A stretch of DNA of 64,000 bases, taken from assembly GCF_002858865.1 (NCBI RefSeq), contig NZ_PJRR01000012.1, forward strand, positions 1 through 64,000, given 5' to 3'. Within the stretch, counting starts at the first letter, position 1. Each line of letters opens with the position of its first letter. The stretch comes from Caulobacter vibrioides. Lineage in GTDB: Bacteria > Pseudomonadota > Alphaproteobacteria > Caulobacterales > Caulobacteraceae. The position numbers were made by a program, and so were the translations under genes. Below are positions 37,744 through 46,519 of this stretch, one piece after another. The notes under the pieces were generated by a model that saw only the letters and a program-made list of their open reading frames with translations, ran no database searches and was not told the DNA's origin.

Positions 37744-38751
37744 ATGCCGCACGACGCCCACGGACACGCTCACGATCATGGCCACGGTCATGGCCACCAT
37801 GGTCACGACCACACGCATGGGCATGGGCATCATCACCATGGCCACGGTCATCACGGCCACCATCATCACGCCCCCAAGGACTTCGGCCGCGCGTTTGCGA
37901 TCGGCACGGCGCTGAACCTCGGCTTCGTCATCGTCGAGGCCAGCGCGGGCATCCTGACGCACTCGTTGGCGCTGCTGGCCGACGCCGGCCATAACCTCTC
38001 CGACGTCCTGGGCCTGCTGCTGGCGTGGGGCGCGACAGTCCTGGCCAAGCGCGCCCCCAGCGCGCGGCGCACCTATGGTCTGCGCAAGGGCACAATCCTG
38101 GCCTCGCTGGGCAACGCCGCCCTGCTGCTGGTCGCCGTCGGGGCGATCGCCTGGGAGGGCGTTCGCCGCTTCGCCGCGCCCGAACCCGTTCAGACCGGGC
38201 CCGTGATGATCGTCGCGGCCATCGGCATCGTCATCAACACGGCCACGGCGCTGATGTTCATGAAGGGGTCCAAGGAAGACCTCAACGTCCGGGGCGCCTT
38301 CCTGCACATGGCCGCCGACGCGGCCGTCTCGGCCGGGGTGGTGATCGCGGCCCTGGCCATGGCCTTCACCGGCTGGATGTGGCTGGACCCGGTGGTGAGC
38401 TTGGTCATCGTGGCGGTGATCGTGCTGGGCACCTGGGGCCTGCTGCGCGACTCGCTGGATCTGGCCCTGGACGCCACGCCGCGCGGCATCGATACGCAAA
38501 AGGTGCGCGACTGGCTGGCCGCCCGTCCGGGGGTCAGCGAGGTGCATGACCTGCACATCTGGGCGATGAGCACCACCGAGACCGCCCTGACCGCCCACGT
38601 CGTACGTCCGCTGGACGCCGACCATGACCAGTTCCTGCACGACGCCTGCGCCGAACTGGCCAGCCGGTTCAACATCGGCCACGTGACCATCCAGGTGGAA
38701 AGCGGCCACGGCGCGCATGCGTGTCGCCTGGCCCCGGCGGACGTCGTGTGA
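37744..38751 (+). CDS. Cation diffusion facilitator (zinc/cobalt efflux)
   Basis: A 335-residue CDF exporter. An N-terminal His-rich tail (MPHDAHGHAHDHGHGHGHHG and onward, about residues 4-43) binds metal. Six helices follow, with the metal-site residues in LLADAGHNLSDVLGLL (H-x3-D) around residue 82 and the second pair in GAFLHMAADAAVSAGVV (H-x3-D) around residue 186. The C-terminal cytoplasmic domain contains VSEVHDLHIWAMS. Zinc is the likely substrate. It lies inside the lipid A operon: 31 bases after the acyltransferase gene and overlapping the waaA start by 4 bases. Confidence 0.93.
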   Translation: MPHDAHGHAHDHGHGHGHHGHDHTHGHGHHHHGHGHHGHHHHAPKDFGRAFAIGTALNLGFVIVEASAGILTHSLALLADAGHNLSDVLGLLLAWGATVLAKRAPSARRTYGLRKGTILASLGNAALLLVAVGAIAWEGVRRFAAPEPVQTGPVMIVAAIGIVINTATALMFMKGSKEDLNVRGAFLHMAADAAVSAGVVIAALAMAFTGWMWLDPVVSLVIVAVIVLGTWGLLRDSLDLALDATPRGIDTQKVRDWLAARPGVSEVHDLHIWAMSTTETALTAHVVRPLDADHDQFLHDACAELASRFNIGHVTIQVESGHGAHACRLAPADVV

Positions 38752-39998
38752 TCCGGCCCGACGCGCTGAACCTCTACCGGGCCGCCACGGGCCTGCTCGA
38801 ACCCGTCGCTCCGGCCCTGCTGGCCCACCGCGCCCGCAAGGGCAAGGAGGATCCCGCCCGTCTGGCCGAACGTCTGGCCCGGGCCGATATGCCGCGCCCT
38901 GAGGGCCCGCTGGTCTGGCTGCACGGCGCCAGCGTCGGCGAGAGCCTATCGATCCTGCCGCTGGTCGAACGTCTGCGCGCTGAGAAGCCCGAAGTCACCG
39001 TGCTGGTGACCTCGGGGACCACCACCTCGGCCGCCCTGCTGGCCAAGCGCCTGCCGCCGGGCGCGATCCACCAGTACGCGCCCGTCGACGCACCGGGGGC
39101 CGCCCGGCGGTTCATCGCGCAGTGGAAGCCCGACCTCGCCGTCTTCGTCGAAAGCGAACTGTGGCCGAACCTCCTCTTGGAGGCGAAAGCCGCCGGGACG
39201 CGGCTGGCCCTGGTGTCCGCCAAGCTGTCGGACCGCAGCTTCGCCAGCTGGTCCACGCGTCCGCAGGCCGCGTACCGACTGCTTTCGGTGTTCGACCTAA
39301 TCCTGGCCCAGGACGCCCGCGCCCATCAGCGCTTCGAGCGTCTGGGCGGCAAGGTCGCGGGCGAGGCCGATCTAAAGTTCGGCGCGCCGCCCCTGCCGGT
39401 CGATGCGGCGGCCCTGGCGATCGAGCGCGAACGCTTCCCGACCGCGCCCTTCCTCATCGCCAGCACGCACGCCGGCGAAGACGAGATCGTTCTCGATGCG
39501 ATCGTCGCCCTCCCGCATCGTCCCCCGGTGATCCTGGCGCCGCGCCATGTGGAGCGCGGGCCGGCGATCACCGCCCTGGCCGAGGCGCGAGGTCTTTCCG
39601 CCTCGCTGCGCAGCCGCGCGCCCGGACAGCCCGCCGAGGTGGTGGTCGCCGACACCCTGGGCGAGATGGGCCTGTGGTTCCGCCTGGCGGGCGGCTGCGT
39701 CATCGCCGGAAGTCTTGTCCCGGACATCGGCGGCCACAATCCGCTGGAAGCCGCCCGGCTGGACTGCCCGGCGATCAGCGGCCCCTTTGTCGAGAACTGG
39801 ACCTCGGCCTATGCCGGGCTGGAGACGGCGGGAGGTGTGGTGATGGCCGATCCGAGCACTCTGGCGGACGCCATCGCGGCGGACCTCGCCGACCCGGCGG
39901 CGAGGCAAGCACGCGCCGCGCGCGCCCGCAGCTTCGTTGACGCCCGCGACCGTGAGGCGCGCGATGGCCTCTCGCGAATTCTAGAGTTGGTCCCATGA
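38748..39998 (+). CDS. waaA: 3-deoxy-D-manno-octulosonic acid (Kdo) transferase
   Basis: A 416-residue GT30 glycosyltransferase that adds Kdo to lipid A precursor on the cytoplasmic side of the inner membrane. LYRAATGLLEPVAPALLAHRA at the N terminus contains the membrane-associated helix; VWLHGASVGESLSILPLV around residue 61 carries the catalytic Glu of the family (G-E-S), then VLVTSGTTTSAALLAKRLP, and the C-terminal donor-binding domain includes GGHNPLEAARLDCPAISGP. The GTG at 38748 overlaps the CDF stop (GTGA), and its own stop overlaps the lpxK start (ATGA). Confidence 0.95.
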   Translation: MIRPDALNLYRAATGLLEPVAPALLAHRARKGKEDPARLAERLARADMPRPEGPLVWLHGASVGESLSILPLVERLRAEKPEVTVLVTSGTTTSAALLAKRLPPGAIHQYAPVDAPGAARRFIAQWKPDLAVFVESELWPNLLLEAKAAGTRLALVSAKLSDRSFASWSTRPQAAYRLLSVFDLILAQDARAHQRFERLGGKVAGEADLKFGAPPLPVDAAALAIERERFPTAPFLIASTHAGEDEIVLDAIVALPHRPPVILAPRHVERGPAITALAEARGLSASLRSRAPGQPAEVVVADTLGEMGLWFRLAGGCVIAGSLVPDIGGHNPLEAARLDCPAISGPFVENWTSAYAGLETAGGVVMADPSTLADAIAADLADPAARQARAARARSFVDARDREARDGLSRILELVP

Positions 39999-41002
39999 AG
40001 CTCGGCACCCCCCGCTGGTGGTACGTCAAGAGCGGCGCCCCCGCGCCGGTGACCCGCGCCTTGCTGACGCCCCTGTCGTGGCTGTGGGCCGACACCACCC
40101 GACGCCGGATCGCGCGCGCCACGCCGGCCATTGTCGGCGCGCCGGTGATCTGTGTGGGCAATGTCACCATGGGCGGCGCCGGCAAGACGCCGATCGTACG
40201 AGAGCTACTGCTGACCCTCACCCAGCGCGGCGTCGCGGCGCACGGCCTGTCGCGCGGCTATGGCGGCAAGCTCAAGGGGCCGGTGCGGGTCGACACCATC
40301 CGCCACACCGCCGCGGATGTCGGCGACGAGCCGCTGATGCTGGCGCAGGATTTCCCGATGTGGATCGCCGCCGACCGGGTCGCCGGCGCCAAGGCGGCGG
40401 TGCGGGCCGGCGCATCCGCCATCGTCATGGACGACGGCCACCAAAATCCCAGCGTCAAGAAGGCGCTGTCGCTGGTCGTGGTCGATGGCGAGACGCGCGG
40501 CGGCGAGTGGCCGTTCGGCGACGGCCGGGTCTTCCCCGCCGGGCCGATGCGCGAGCCGCTGAAGGTCGGCCTGTCGCGCGCCGATGCGGTGATCGTGCTG
40601 CTGCCGGTCGACGTGGAGCAGCCGGACTTCGACCTGCTGGTCGCGTTCGGAGACATGCCTGTGCTGGTCGCCCGCCTCGAAGCCGCCGCGCCGGTCCCCA
40701 AGGGGCCGCAGGTCGGCTTCGCCGGGATCGCCAAGCCCTGGAAGGTCGAGAAGGCCCTGACGGCGGCGGGCTGCCAGCTGGTCGACTTCGCGCCGTTCCC
40801 CGATCACGGCGCCTATAGCGAGTCGACCCTGAAGATGCTGGCGGATCGCGCGGAGGTCTATGAGGCGGGGCTGGTCACCACCGAGAAGGACTGGGTGCGC
40901 CTGCCCCCGGCCTGGCGCGAGCGTGTCACGCCCTGGCCCGTGCGCGCCCGGTTCGAGGACCCGGCGGCCTTGGAAGCGCTGCTGAAGGGGATCGGCCTCT
41001 AA
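39995..41002 (+). CDS. lpxK: Tetraacyldisaccharide 4'-kinase
   Basis: A 335-residue membrane-associated P-loop kinase that phosphorylates the lipid A disaccharide at the 4' position. The Walker A motif appears in VGNVTMGGAGKTPIVREL around residue 50; LSRGYGGKLKGPVRVD is characteristic; IVMDDGHQNPSVKKALSLVVVD includes the D-D-G-x-Q-x-P motif around residue 146. The ATG overlaps waaA's stop by 4 bases. Last gene of the envelope operon that begins at 35,179; a short inverted repeat follows. Confidence 0.96.
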   Translation: MKLGTPRWWYVKSGAPAPVTRALLTPLSWLWADTTRRRIARATPAIVGAPVICVGNVTMGGAGKTPIVRELLLTLTQRGVAAHGLSRGYGGKLKGPVRVDTIRHTAADVGDEPLMLAQDFPMWIAADRVAGAKAAVRAGASAIVMDDGHQNPSVKKALSLVVVDGETRGGEWPFGDGRVFPAGPMREPLKVGLSRADAVIVLLPVDVEQPDFDLLVAFGDMPVLVARLEAAAPVPKGPQVGFAGIAKPWKVEKALTAAGCQLVDFAPFPDHGAYSESTLKMLADRAEVYEAGLVTTEKDWVRLPPAWRERVTPWPVRARFEDPAALEALLKGIGL

Positions 41003-41011
41003 GGATCGAAC

Positions 41012-41031
41012 CCTCCCCCTCGCGGGGGAGG
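41012..41031. terminator. Short CCTCCCCC hairpin between lpxK and the amidohydrolase gene
   Basis: A nearly loopless 20-base inverted repeat, CCTCCCCCTC with GCGGGGGAGG, between convergent stop codons (10 bases after lpxK, 6 bases before the amidohydrolase stop). It matches the core of the family 2 repeats and may be a bidirectional terminator or mRNA end-stabiliser. No T run. Confidence 0.5.
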
Positions 41032-41037
41032 ATCAGG

Positions 41038-42324
41038 TTACTTGTAGACGACGCCGCCCTTGATGACCGAGGTCACGCGCTGGAGTTCGGTGACATCCTT
41101 CAGAGGATCGCCCTTCACCGCGATCAGGTCCGCCGCCTTGCCGGGCGTGAGGCTGCCGATCTCGTTGCTGAGCGAGAAGTGGTCGGCGGCGTTGACCGTG
41201 GCGGTCTGGATGGCCTCCAGCGGAGTCATACCCGCCTTGACCAGCAGGGCGAACTCCCCGGCGTTGTCGCCGTGGGCCGAGACGCCGCTGTCGGTGCCGA
41301 AGGCGACCTTGACGCCGCCGGCGTGCGCGCGGCGAACCATGTCGAGCATCTTGGGGCCGGCCTCGAGCGCCTTGGCCGTCTGGGCGGGGGTGAAGTAGTT
41401 GTTCGGGCCGCTGGCGATCCGGTAGACGAAATCGCCCGCCATCAAGGTCGGGACGAGATAGGCGCCCGACTTTTTCATCAGGGCGATGCCCTCGTTGTCG
41501 AGATAGGTGCCGTGCTCGATCGAGTCGCCGCCCGCCTTGAGGAACGCGTTGATGCCGTCGCCGCCATGGGCGTGGGCGGTCACCTTGCGGCCCATGCTGT
41601 GGGCGGACTCGACGATCGCGGCCAGTTCGGCGTCGGAGAACTGCTTGGCGAGGCCCGCGGCGGTGTTGGACAGAACGCCGCCCGTCGCCGTGATCTTGAT
41701 GAGGTCGGCGCCCAGCCAGATCTGCTCCCGCACCGCGCGTCGGCAGTCGTCCGCGCCCGAGCAGACCGATTCCGGCCGCAAGGCGTGCATGACGTCCTCG
41801 CTGTAGCCGTTGATGTCGCCATGGCCGCCATGGACCGAGATCGAAGAGCCCGACGCCAGGATGCGGGGCCCGGCCACGTCGCCGCGCTTGACGCCTTCCC
41901 GCAGAGCGAAGATCGCCTGGCTGTTAGCGCCCAGATTGGCCACGGTCGTGAAGCCGGCCATCAAGGTCTTGCGGGCGAAGCCGGCCCCGACCATGGCGCT
42001 GTCGGACGGCGACTGCGTCACCGCCTGCAGGCGTCCGTTCGGGTTCTGCTGGCCGGTCAGGTGGACGTGGCTGTCGATCAGGCCCGGCAGGACGAAGCTG
42101 TCCTTCAGATCGACGACCTTGCCGCCGGGCTCGGCGACATAGCCGTCGAGAACGCGCGTCACCTTGCCGTTTTCGAGGACCAGGGTCTTGGCGGTCTCGA
42201 CCTTGCCCGTCGCGGGATCGGCGAGCAGGCGTCCCGCCTGGACGAACGTCGCCTGAGCATTGGCCGCGCCGGCCAGCGCGCTCGTCAAAACCAGGGCGCA
42301 GGTGCCCGCCATCAATTTACGCAT
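41038..42324 (-). CDS. Exported metal-dependent amidohydrolase
   Basis: A 428-residue amidohydrolase with a signal peptide (MRKLMAGTCALVLTSALAGAANA, cleavage before QATFVQ). Metal-site motifs: GLIDSHVHLTG (H-x-H) around residue 76, DLIKITATGG with the probable carbamylated lysine, TAHAHGGDGINAFLKAG, SIEHGTYLD and AFGTDSGVSAHG (final Asp) around residue 350. This is the imidazolonepropionase-like/prolidase-like exported group (Xaa-Pro or Xaa-Arg dipeptidase relatives). Substrate unknown. The start, ATG at 42324, lies 7 bases past the stop of the phosphotransferase-fold gene. Confidence 0.88.
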   Translation of the reverse strand: MRKLMAGTCALVLTSALAGAANAQATFVQAGRLLADPATGKVETAKTLVLENGKVTRVLDGYVAEPGGKVVDLKDSFVLPGLIDSHVHLTGQQNPNGRLQAVTQSPSDSAMVGAGFARKTLMAGFTTVANLGANSQAIFALREGVKRGDVAGPRILASGSSISVHGGHGDINGYSEDVMHALRPESVCSGADDCRRAVREQIWLGADLIKITATGGVLSNTAAGLAKQFSDAELAAIVESAHSMGRKVTAHAHGGDGINAFLKAGGDSIEHGTYLDNEGIALMKKSGAYLVPTLMAGDFVYRIASGPNNYFTPAQTAKALEAGPKMLDMVRRAHAGGVKVAFGTDSGVSAHGDNAGEFALLVKAGMTPLEAIQTATVNAADHFSLSNEIGSLTPGKAADLIAVKGDPLKDVTELQRVTSVIKGGVVYK

Positions 42325-42331
42325 CACGTCC

Positions 42332-43414
42332 TTACGCCCCCGCTTTACGCGCGAAGTCCCAGGCCCCCTTGGCCAGAACCGGCACGCGCGCCTCCATCAG
42401 CTGCGCATGGGCGCTGGCGGCGGTGCCGTCACGGACGCGGCCGACAATGCCCTGGCAGATGCCCGCCAGTCTGAAGAGGTTGTAGCTGAAATACCAGTCG
42501 AGTTCCGGCAGGCCGTCCCGGCCGGTGGCCTTGCAATAGCGGGCCACGGCCTCGGGGATCGTCGGGATCCCGTAGGCGGTCAGATCATCGACGCCCGACA
42601 GGCCGCCGCGCTGGTCGGACGGCATCACCCAGTTCATCAGGAAATAGCTGAAATCGGCCAGCGGATTGCCCAGGGTCGACAGCTCCCAGTCCAGCACCGC
42701 GATCACCCGCGACTCCGTCGGGTGCAGGATCATGTTGTCGAGGCGATAGTCGCCGTGGACGATCGAGGTCTGGTCGTCCGCCGGCACGGTGGCCGGCAGC
42801 CATTCCATCAGGCGGTCCATTTCCTCAATCGTCTTGGTCTCGCTGGCCTTGTACTGCTTGGTCCAGCGGTCGATCTGGCGCGCGAAATAGTTGCCGGGCT
42901 TGCCGTAGTCGGCGAGGCCGACCGCGACGTAGTCGACGTTGTGCAGGGCCGCCAGAGTGTCGATCTGGGCCTCGTAGATCGCCCGCCGCTCGGCCGGCTG
43001 ATAGTCGGGCAGCGTGCCGTCCCACAGGATGCGGCCCTCGACGTTCTCCATCACGTAGAAGATCGTGCCGATGACGTCCTCGTCCATGCACAGGGCGTAG
43101 GCCTTGGCGACGGGGAAGTCGGCCTTGTTCAGGCCCGAGATCACCTTGTACTCGCGGTCCACCGCGTGGGCGCTGGGCAGCAGCTTGCCCGGCGGCTTGC
43201 GGCGCAGGACATATTTCCGGGCCGGGGTGACCAGCTGGTAGGTCGGGTTGGACTGGCCGCCCTTGAACTGGCGCACTTCCAGCGGACCGGCGTAGCCTTC
43301 AACATTGGCTTCAAGCCAGGCGGCCAGCTTGGCCTCGTCGATCGCATGGCGCGGGTCGACGGGCTTGGTGCCCGAATTCAGATCCTGGGCGGACTGTTCG
43401 GCGGCTTCGGCCAT
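42332..43414 (-). CDS. Aminoglycoside-phosphotransferase-fold kinase (ACAD10/11-like)
   Basis: A 360-residue protein of the APH/choline kinase fold. Landmarks: KGGQSNPTYQLVTPARKYVLRRKPPGKLL (Gly-rich loop and the ATP Lys, around residues 48-77), SIVHGDYRLDNMILHP (catalytic H-G-D-x-x-x-x-N) around residue 220 and VIAVLDWELSTLGNPLADFSYFLM (metal-binding D). It matches the phosphotransferase group linked to acyl-CoA dehydrogenases rather than drug resistance; substrate may be a 4-hydroxy fatty acyl-CoA (family knowledge). Operonic with the amidohydrolase; a long family 3 repeat lies upstream. Confidence 0.88.
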   Translation of the reverse strand: MAEAAEQSAQDLNSGTKPVDPRHAIDEAKLAAWLEANVEGYAGPLEVRQFKGGQSNPTYQLVTPARKYVLRRKPPGKLLPSAHAVDREYKVISGLNKADFPVAKAYALCMDEDVIGTIFYVMENVEGRILWDGTLPDYQPAERRAIYEAQIDTLAALHNVDYVAVGLADYGKPGNYFARQIDRWTKQYKASETKTIEEMDRLMEWLPATVPADDQTSIVHGDYRLDNMILHPTESRVIAVLDWELSTLGNPLADFSYFLMNWVMPSDQRGGLSGVDDLTAYGIPTIPEAVARYCKATGRDGLPELDWYFSYNLFRLAGICQGIVGRVRDGTAASAHAQLMEARVPVLAKGAWDFARKAGA

Positions 43415-43481
43415 GGCGCTTTCTCCCCAACGCTTGTTTGAATGGGGAGTTTAGAGGGTGGGGCGCGAGTGGCAAGCACGT

Positions 43482-43586
43482 TGCGTCCTTCGAGGCGCGC
43501 TTAGGAGCGCGCACCTCAGGATGAGGATGCTATCGCCTTGAAGTCCTCATCCTGAGGCGCCCGCGCAGCGGGCCTCGAAGGACGCA
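43482..43586. repeat. Long inverted repeat, family 3 (TGCGTCCTTCGAGG type)
   Basis: Left arm from 43482 (TGCGTCCTTCGAGGCGCGC, ending CACCTCAGGATGAGGA) and right arm to 43586 (TCCTCATCCTGAGGCGCCC, ending CCTCGAAGGACGCA) are reverse complementary over nearly 40 bases each, with nested GCGCGC and CCCGCG hairpins. It lies 8 bases from the purD stop codon, upstream of the phosphotransferase gene. Confidence 0.85.
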
Positions 43587-43593
43587 GTGAATC

Positions 43594-44880
43594 TCAGCTT
43601 GGTTGCGACAACGCCCGCCAGCCGATATCGCGACGATAAAAGCCGCCTTCCAGCGAGATGCGCTCGAGCGCGCCATACGCCAAGTCGCGAGCCTCCCTCA
43701 GGTCAGCGCCCAAGGCGCAGACGTTCAGCACCCGGCCGCCCGAGGCCACCAGACGCCCCTCGAACTCGCGCGTCGTGCCCGCGTGGAAGACCACCACGCC
43801 GTCACCGAAGTCAGCGTCGGCGCCCTGGATGCGGCCGCCGGTCTTGGGCGCGTCGGGATAGCCCTCGGCAGCCAGCACGACGCAGATCGCCGCCTCGTCG
43901 CGCCACTGGGGCGGTTTGGCCGAGGCCAGCTCGCCCTTCGCCGCCGCCAGCAGGATCGGCACGATGTCGCTCTCAAGGCGCAGCATCAGGGTTTGGCACT
44001 CGGGATCACCGAAGCGGGCGTTGTACTCGACGAGCTTGGGGCCGGTGGGGGTCAGCATCAGGCCGGCATAGAGCACGCCCACATACGGATTGCCCTCGGC
44101 GGCCATCCCCTCGACGGTGGGAACGATCAGCTCGCGCCAGGCCTGGTCGATCAGGTCCTGGGTCAGGACTGGCGGCGGCGAATAGGTGCCCATGCCGCCG
44201 GTATTGGGGCCCTCGTCGCCGTCATAGGCGCGCTTGTGGTCCTGGGCCGCGCCGAACAGCACGGCGGTCTTGCCGTCGCAGACCGCGAACAGCGAGGCCT
44301 CCTCGCCGTGCATGAACTCCTCGATCACCACCCGCGCGCCGGCCGAGCCGAAACGGCCGCCCAACATGTCGACCACGGCGGCGTCAGCTGCGGCGCGGTC
44401 GGGGGCGATGACCACGCCCTTGCCGGCCGCCAGACCGTCGGCCTTGATCACGAACGGCGCTTCCAGGGTGTCGAGGAAGGCGCCGGCCGAGGCGGCGTCC
44501 TCGAACACGCCATAGGCCGCCGTCGGCAGGCCGTGACGCTGACAGAAGTCCTTGGTGAAGGCCTTGGACGTCTCCAGCTGCGCGGCGCGCTGGCTCCCGC
44601 CAAAACAGGGGATACCGACCGCCGCCAGCTTGTCTGCAAGACCGACCTCCAGCGCCGACTCCGGACCGACCACCACCAGATCCGCAGCGATCTCCTGAGC
44701 CAGGGCGACAAGGCCATCGGCGTCGGTCGCCTTGACCGCACGCAGCTCGGCCACGGCTTCGATACCGGGATTGCCGGGCGCCGCGACAAGGCGGCCGCAC
44801 AGCGGCGACTGGGCGATCTTCCAGGCCAGGGCGTGCTCGCGCCCGCCGGACCCGACGAGGAGGATGGTCAGCTTTTCCAT
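43594..44880 (-). CDS. purD: Phosphoribosylamine-glycine ligase (GARS)
   Basis: A 428-residue ATP-grasp enzyme that joins glycine and phosphoribosylamine in purine synthesis. MEKLTILLVGSGGREHALAWKIAQSP is the family N terminus; VGPESALEVGLADKL, FVIKADGLAAGKGVVIA, GMGTYSPPPVLT, GVLYAGLMLTPTGPKLVEYNARFGDPECQTLMLRLESD are further hallmarks. Length normal. It stands before a family 3 repeat and the phosphotransferase gene; no other pur genes are nearby. Divergent from the DUF2306-like gene. Confidence 0.97.
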   Translation of the reverse strand: MEKLTILLVGSGGREHALAWKIAQSPLCGRLVAAPGNPGIEAVAELRAVKATDADGLVALAQEIAADLVVVGPESALEVGLADKLAAVGIPCFGGSQRAAQLETSKAFTKDFCQRHGLPTAAYGVFEDAASAGAFLDTLEAPFVIKADGLAAGKGVVIAPDRAAADAAVVDMLGGRFGSAGARVVIEEFMHGEEASLFAVCDGKTAVLFGAAQDHKRAYDGDEGPNTGGMGTYSPPPVLTQDLIDQAWRELIVPTVEGMAAEGNPYVGVLYAGLMLTPTGPKLVEYNARFGDPECQTLMLRLESDIVPILLAAAKGELASAKPPQWRDEAAICVVLAAEGYPDAPKTGGRIQGADADFGDGVVVFHAGTTREFEGRLVASGGRVLNVCALGADLREARDLAYGALERISLEGGFYRRDIGWRALSQPS

Positions 44881-44993
44881 GAGCGCGGGGTGTGACGCGC
44901 GACCGGCATCGGGTCAAGCGCGCTCTCGCCCCCGCAGGCCGCCATTGGCCCCATCGCGCTGGCGACGAGGCCGGCCGTCCGCAGAAGAGGCCC

Positions 44994-45665
44994 ATGGACG
45001 CGCTCTTTTCCCCCGCCCTCGCCCTGCACATCAGTTGCGGCCTGATCCTCGTCGGCGCGGGTCTCCTGCCCCTCTGCACGACCAAGGGCTCGCAATGGCA
45101 TCGGCGCTCGGGCCGCGTCTTTGTTGTGCTTATGGGCCTGATGCTTGCCGCAGCCTGGGTCATGACGGCCCTGCGCTTCAACGCCTACTTCGCCGCCCTG
45201 TCCTCGACCGCCACCCTGACCGTTTTCTCGGGCGTACGGGTCCTCAGGCGCAAGCGGCCCGATCTCGATCCGCATCAGCGCGCCACGCGGCTGGACTGGA
45301 CCGCGACTCTGGCGGTCATCGCTGTGGGGGCCTGGGTTCTGGGTCTTCTGCTGAGCGGTAGAACGAACAGCCCCAAGGCCACCACGATCGCGCTGGTCTA
45401 TGCCTGCTTCCTCTATGGCGGGTGGGACCTCTGGCGGTTCATCCAGCCGACGGCATGGCCCTTTTCGCCAGACCTCTGGACCTACGAGCATCTTGTGAAG
45501 ATGCTGAGCGCCTATGGCGCGGTGCTCAGCGCCTTTTCGGGAAACTTCCTGACCTTCCTGCCCACGCCATGGAGCCAGCTCTGGCCGACCCTGCTGTTTC
45601 AACCCGTGGCGATCATCTGGGTCGCCGCCCTGGTGCTGCGTCGCAAACGCTTGTCGCCCGCGTGA
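44994..45665 (+). CDS. DUF2306-like membrane protein
   Basis: A 223-residue protein with six to seven membrane spans. ALALHISCGLILVGAGLLPLCTTKGSQWHRRSGRVFVVLMGLML resembles the DUF2306 core (the L-H-R-x-x-G-W/R segment) seen in the 12473-13033 protein. Histidines occur at the start of helices. It starts at ATG 44994 with AGAAGAGG upstream and overlaps the following LytTR gene by 4 bases (GTGA), so the two proteins are made together. Function unknown; probably a membrane sensor or inhibitor for the LytTR regulator, by analogy with other LytTR systems. Confidence 0.7.
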   Translation: MDALFSPALALHISCGLILVGAGLLPLCTTKGSQWHRRSGRVFVVLMGLMLAAAWVMTALRFNAYFAALSSTATLTVFSGVRVLRRKRPDLDPHQRATRLDWTATLAVIAVGAWVLGLLLSGRTNSPKATTIALVYACFLYGGWDLWRFIQPTAWPFSPDLWTYEHLVKMLSAYGAVLSAFSGNFLTFLPTPWSQLWPTLLFQPVAIIWVAALVLRRKRLSPA

Positions 45666-46519
45666 GGGCGGCGCCGACCACCGCATGGGTCGCGGGTCTT
45701 ACGGCCTATAGCTGGTTGGCGACGACGATCTGCGCCGCCTGGTTCGCCCGCCGCTTCGCCCTTGCCGATGGGCGGGTCCTCAGCGTCGAGCAGTCCCTGG
45801 CCTGGCAAGGGGCGATCTATGCCGCCTGGTTGCCCGTGATCGGCGTCGTCTGGCTGGTGCTACGGCGGTTCGGAGCCGGACTCCGAGGCGTCCTGGCCGC
45901 CTTCGCCACCGGCCTCGTCATCGTGCCGCTGGAGGCCGTTGTCGCCGGCCTGATCGACCAGACCTTCGCCGGCGGCGGCGACCTCGCGGAGAGGGCGCTG
46001 GGTCGCGCGCCAGTCTGCATCCTGTTGCATACCGCCATCGTCGCGGTCGGCTTGGCCGCTGCGCACCACCGCCGCGCCACCGAAGCAAGCGCGCGCAATG
46101 CGCTCCTGCAGGCCGCCCTCGCCGAAGCCCGCGCCACGCCCGTCTTGGACGTCGCTGAACGCCTGATGGTCATGGCCGGCGCACGTCGCGTCCCGGTGGA
46201 CATCACGGCGGTCGAATGGTTCGGCGCGGCCGACAACTATGTGGTCGTCCATTGGGACGGACGCGAGGGCCTGATGCGCGCGACCTTGCAGAGTCTCGAG
46301 GCGCGGCTTGATCCGCGCCTCTTCGCTCGCGCTCACCGCTCGGCACTGGTCAACCTGTCCAAGGTCTCACAGGCCCAGCCCTTGTCCGACGGCTCCTGGC
46401 GGCTGACCCTGGCCAGCGGCGCGGAGGTCGTGACCAGCCGAACCTACCGCGACGCGTTGCTCAAACGCCTCGGCCGACAGGCCCCAGACTCTCAGGCCGC
46501 GTCCATGTCCAGCGAATAG
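45662..46519 (+). CDS. Membrane-anchored LytTR-family DNA-binding regulator
   Basis: A 285-residue protein: about four transmembrane helices (e.g. GAIYAAWLPVIGVVWLVLRRF, GVLAAFATGLVIVPLEAVVAGLI), a linker, and a LytTR DNA-binding domain in the last 105 residues (RRVPVDITAVEWFGAADNYVVVHW, LMRATLQSLEARLDPRLFARAHRSALVNLSKV). No receiver domain. Start GTG at 45662 overlaps the DUF2306-like stop. It converges on phoB and overlaps its 3' end by 28 bases. This is the second DUF2306/LytTR module in the window. Confidence 0.85.
   Translation: MRAAPTTAWVAGLTAYSWLATTICAAWFARRFALADGRVLSVEQSLAWQGAIYAAWLPVIGVVWLVLRRFGAGLRGVLAAFATGLVIVPLEAVVAGLIDQTFAGGGDLAERALGRAPVCILLHTAIVAVGLAAAHHRRATEASARNALLQAALAEARATPVLDVAERLMVMAGARRVPVDITAVEWFGAADNYVVVHWDGREGLMRATLQSLEARLDPRLFARAHRSALVNLSKVSQAQPLSDGSWRLTLASGAEVVTSRTYRDALLKRLGRQAPDSQAASMSSE

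Noticed and set aside
42332..43414. Aminoglycoside resistance gene
   Set aside because: The APH fold is present, but the sequence resembles the acyl-CoA-dehydrogenase-linked phosphotransferase group, and no resistance or mobile context is seen.
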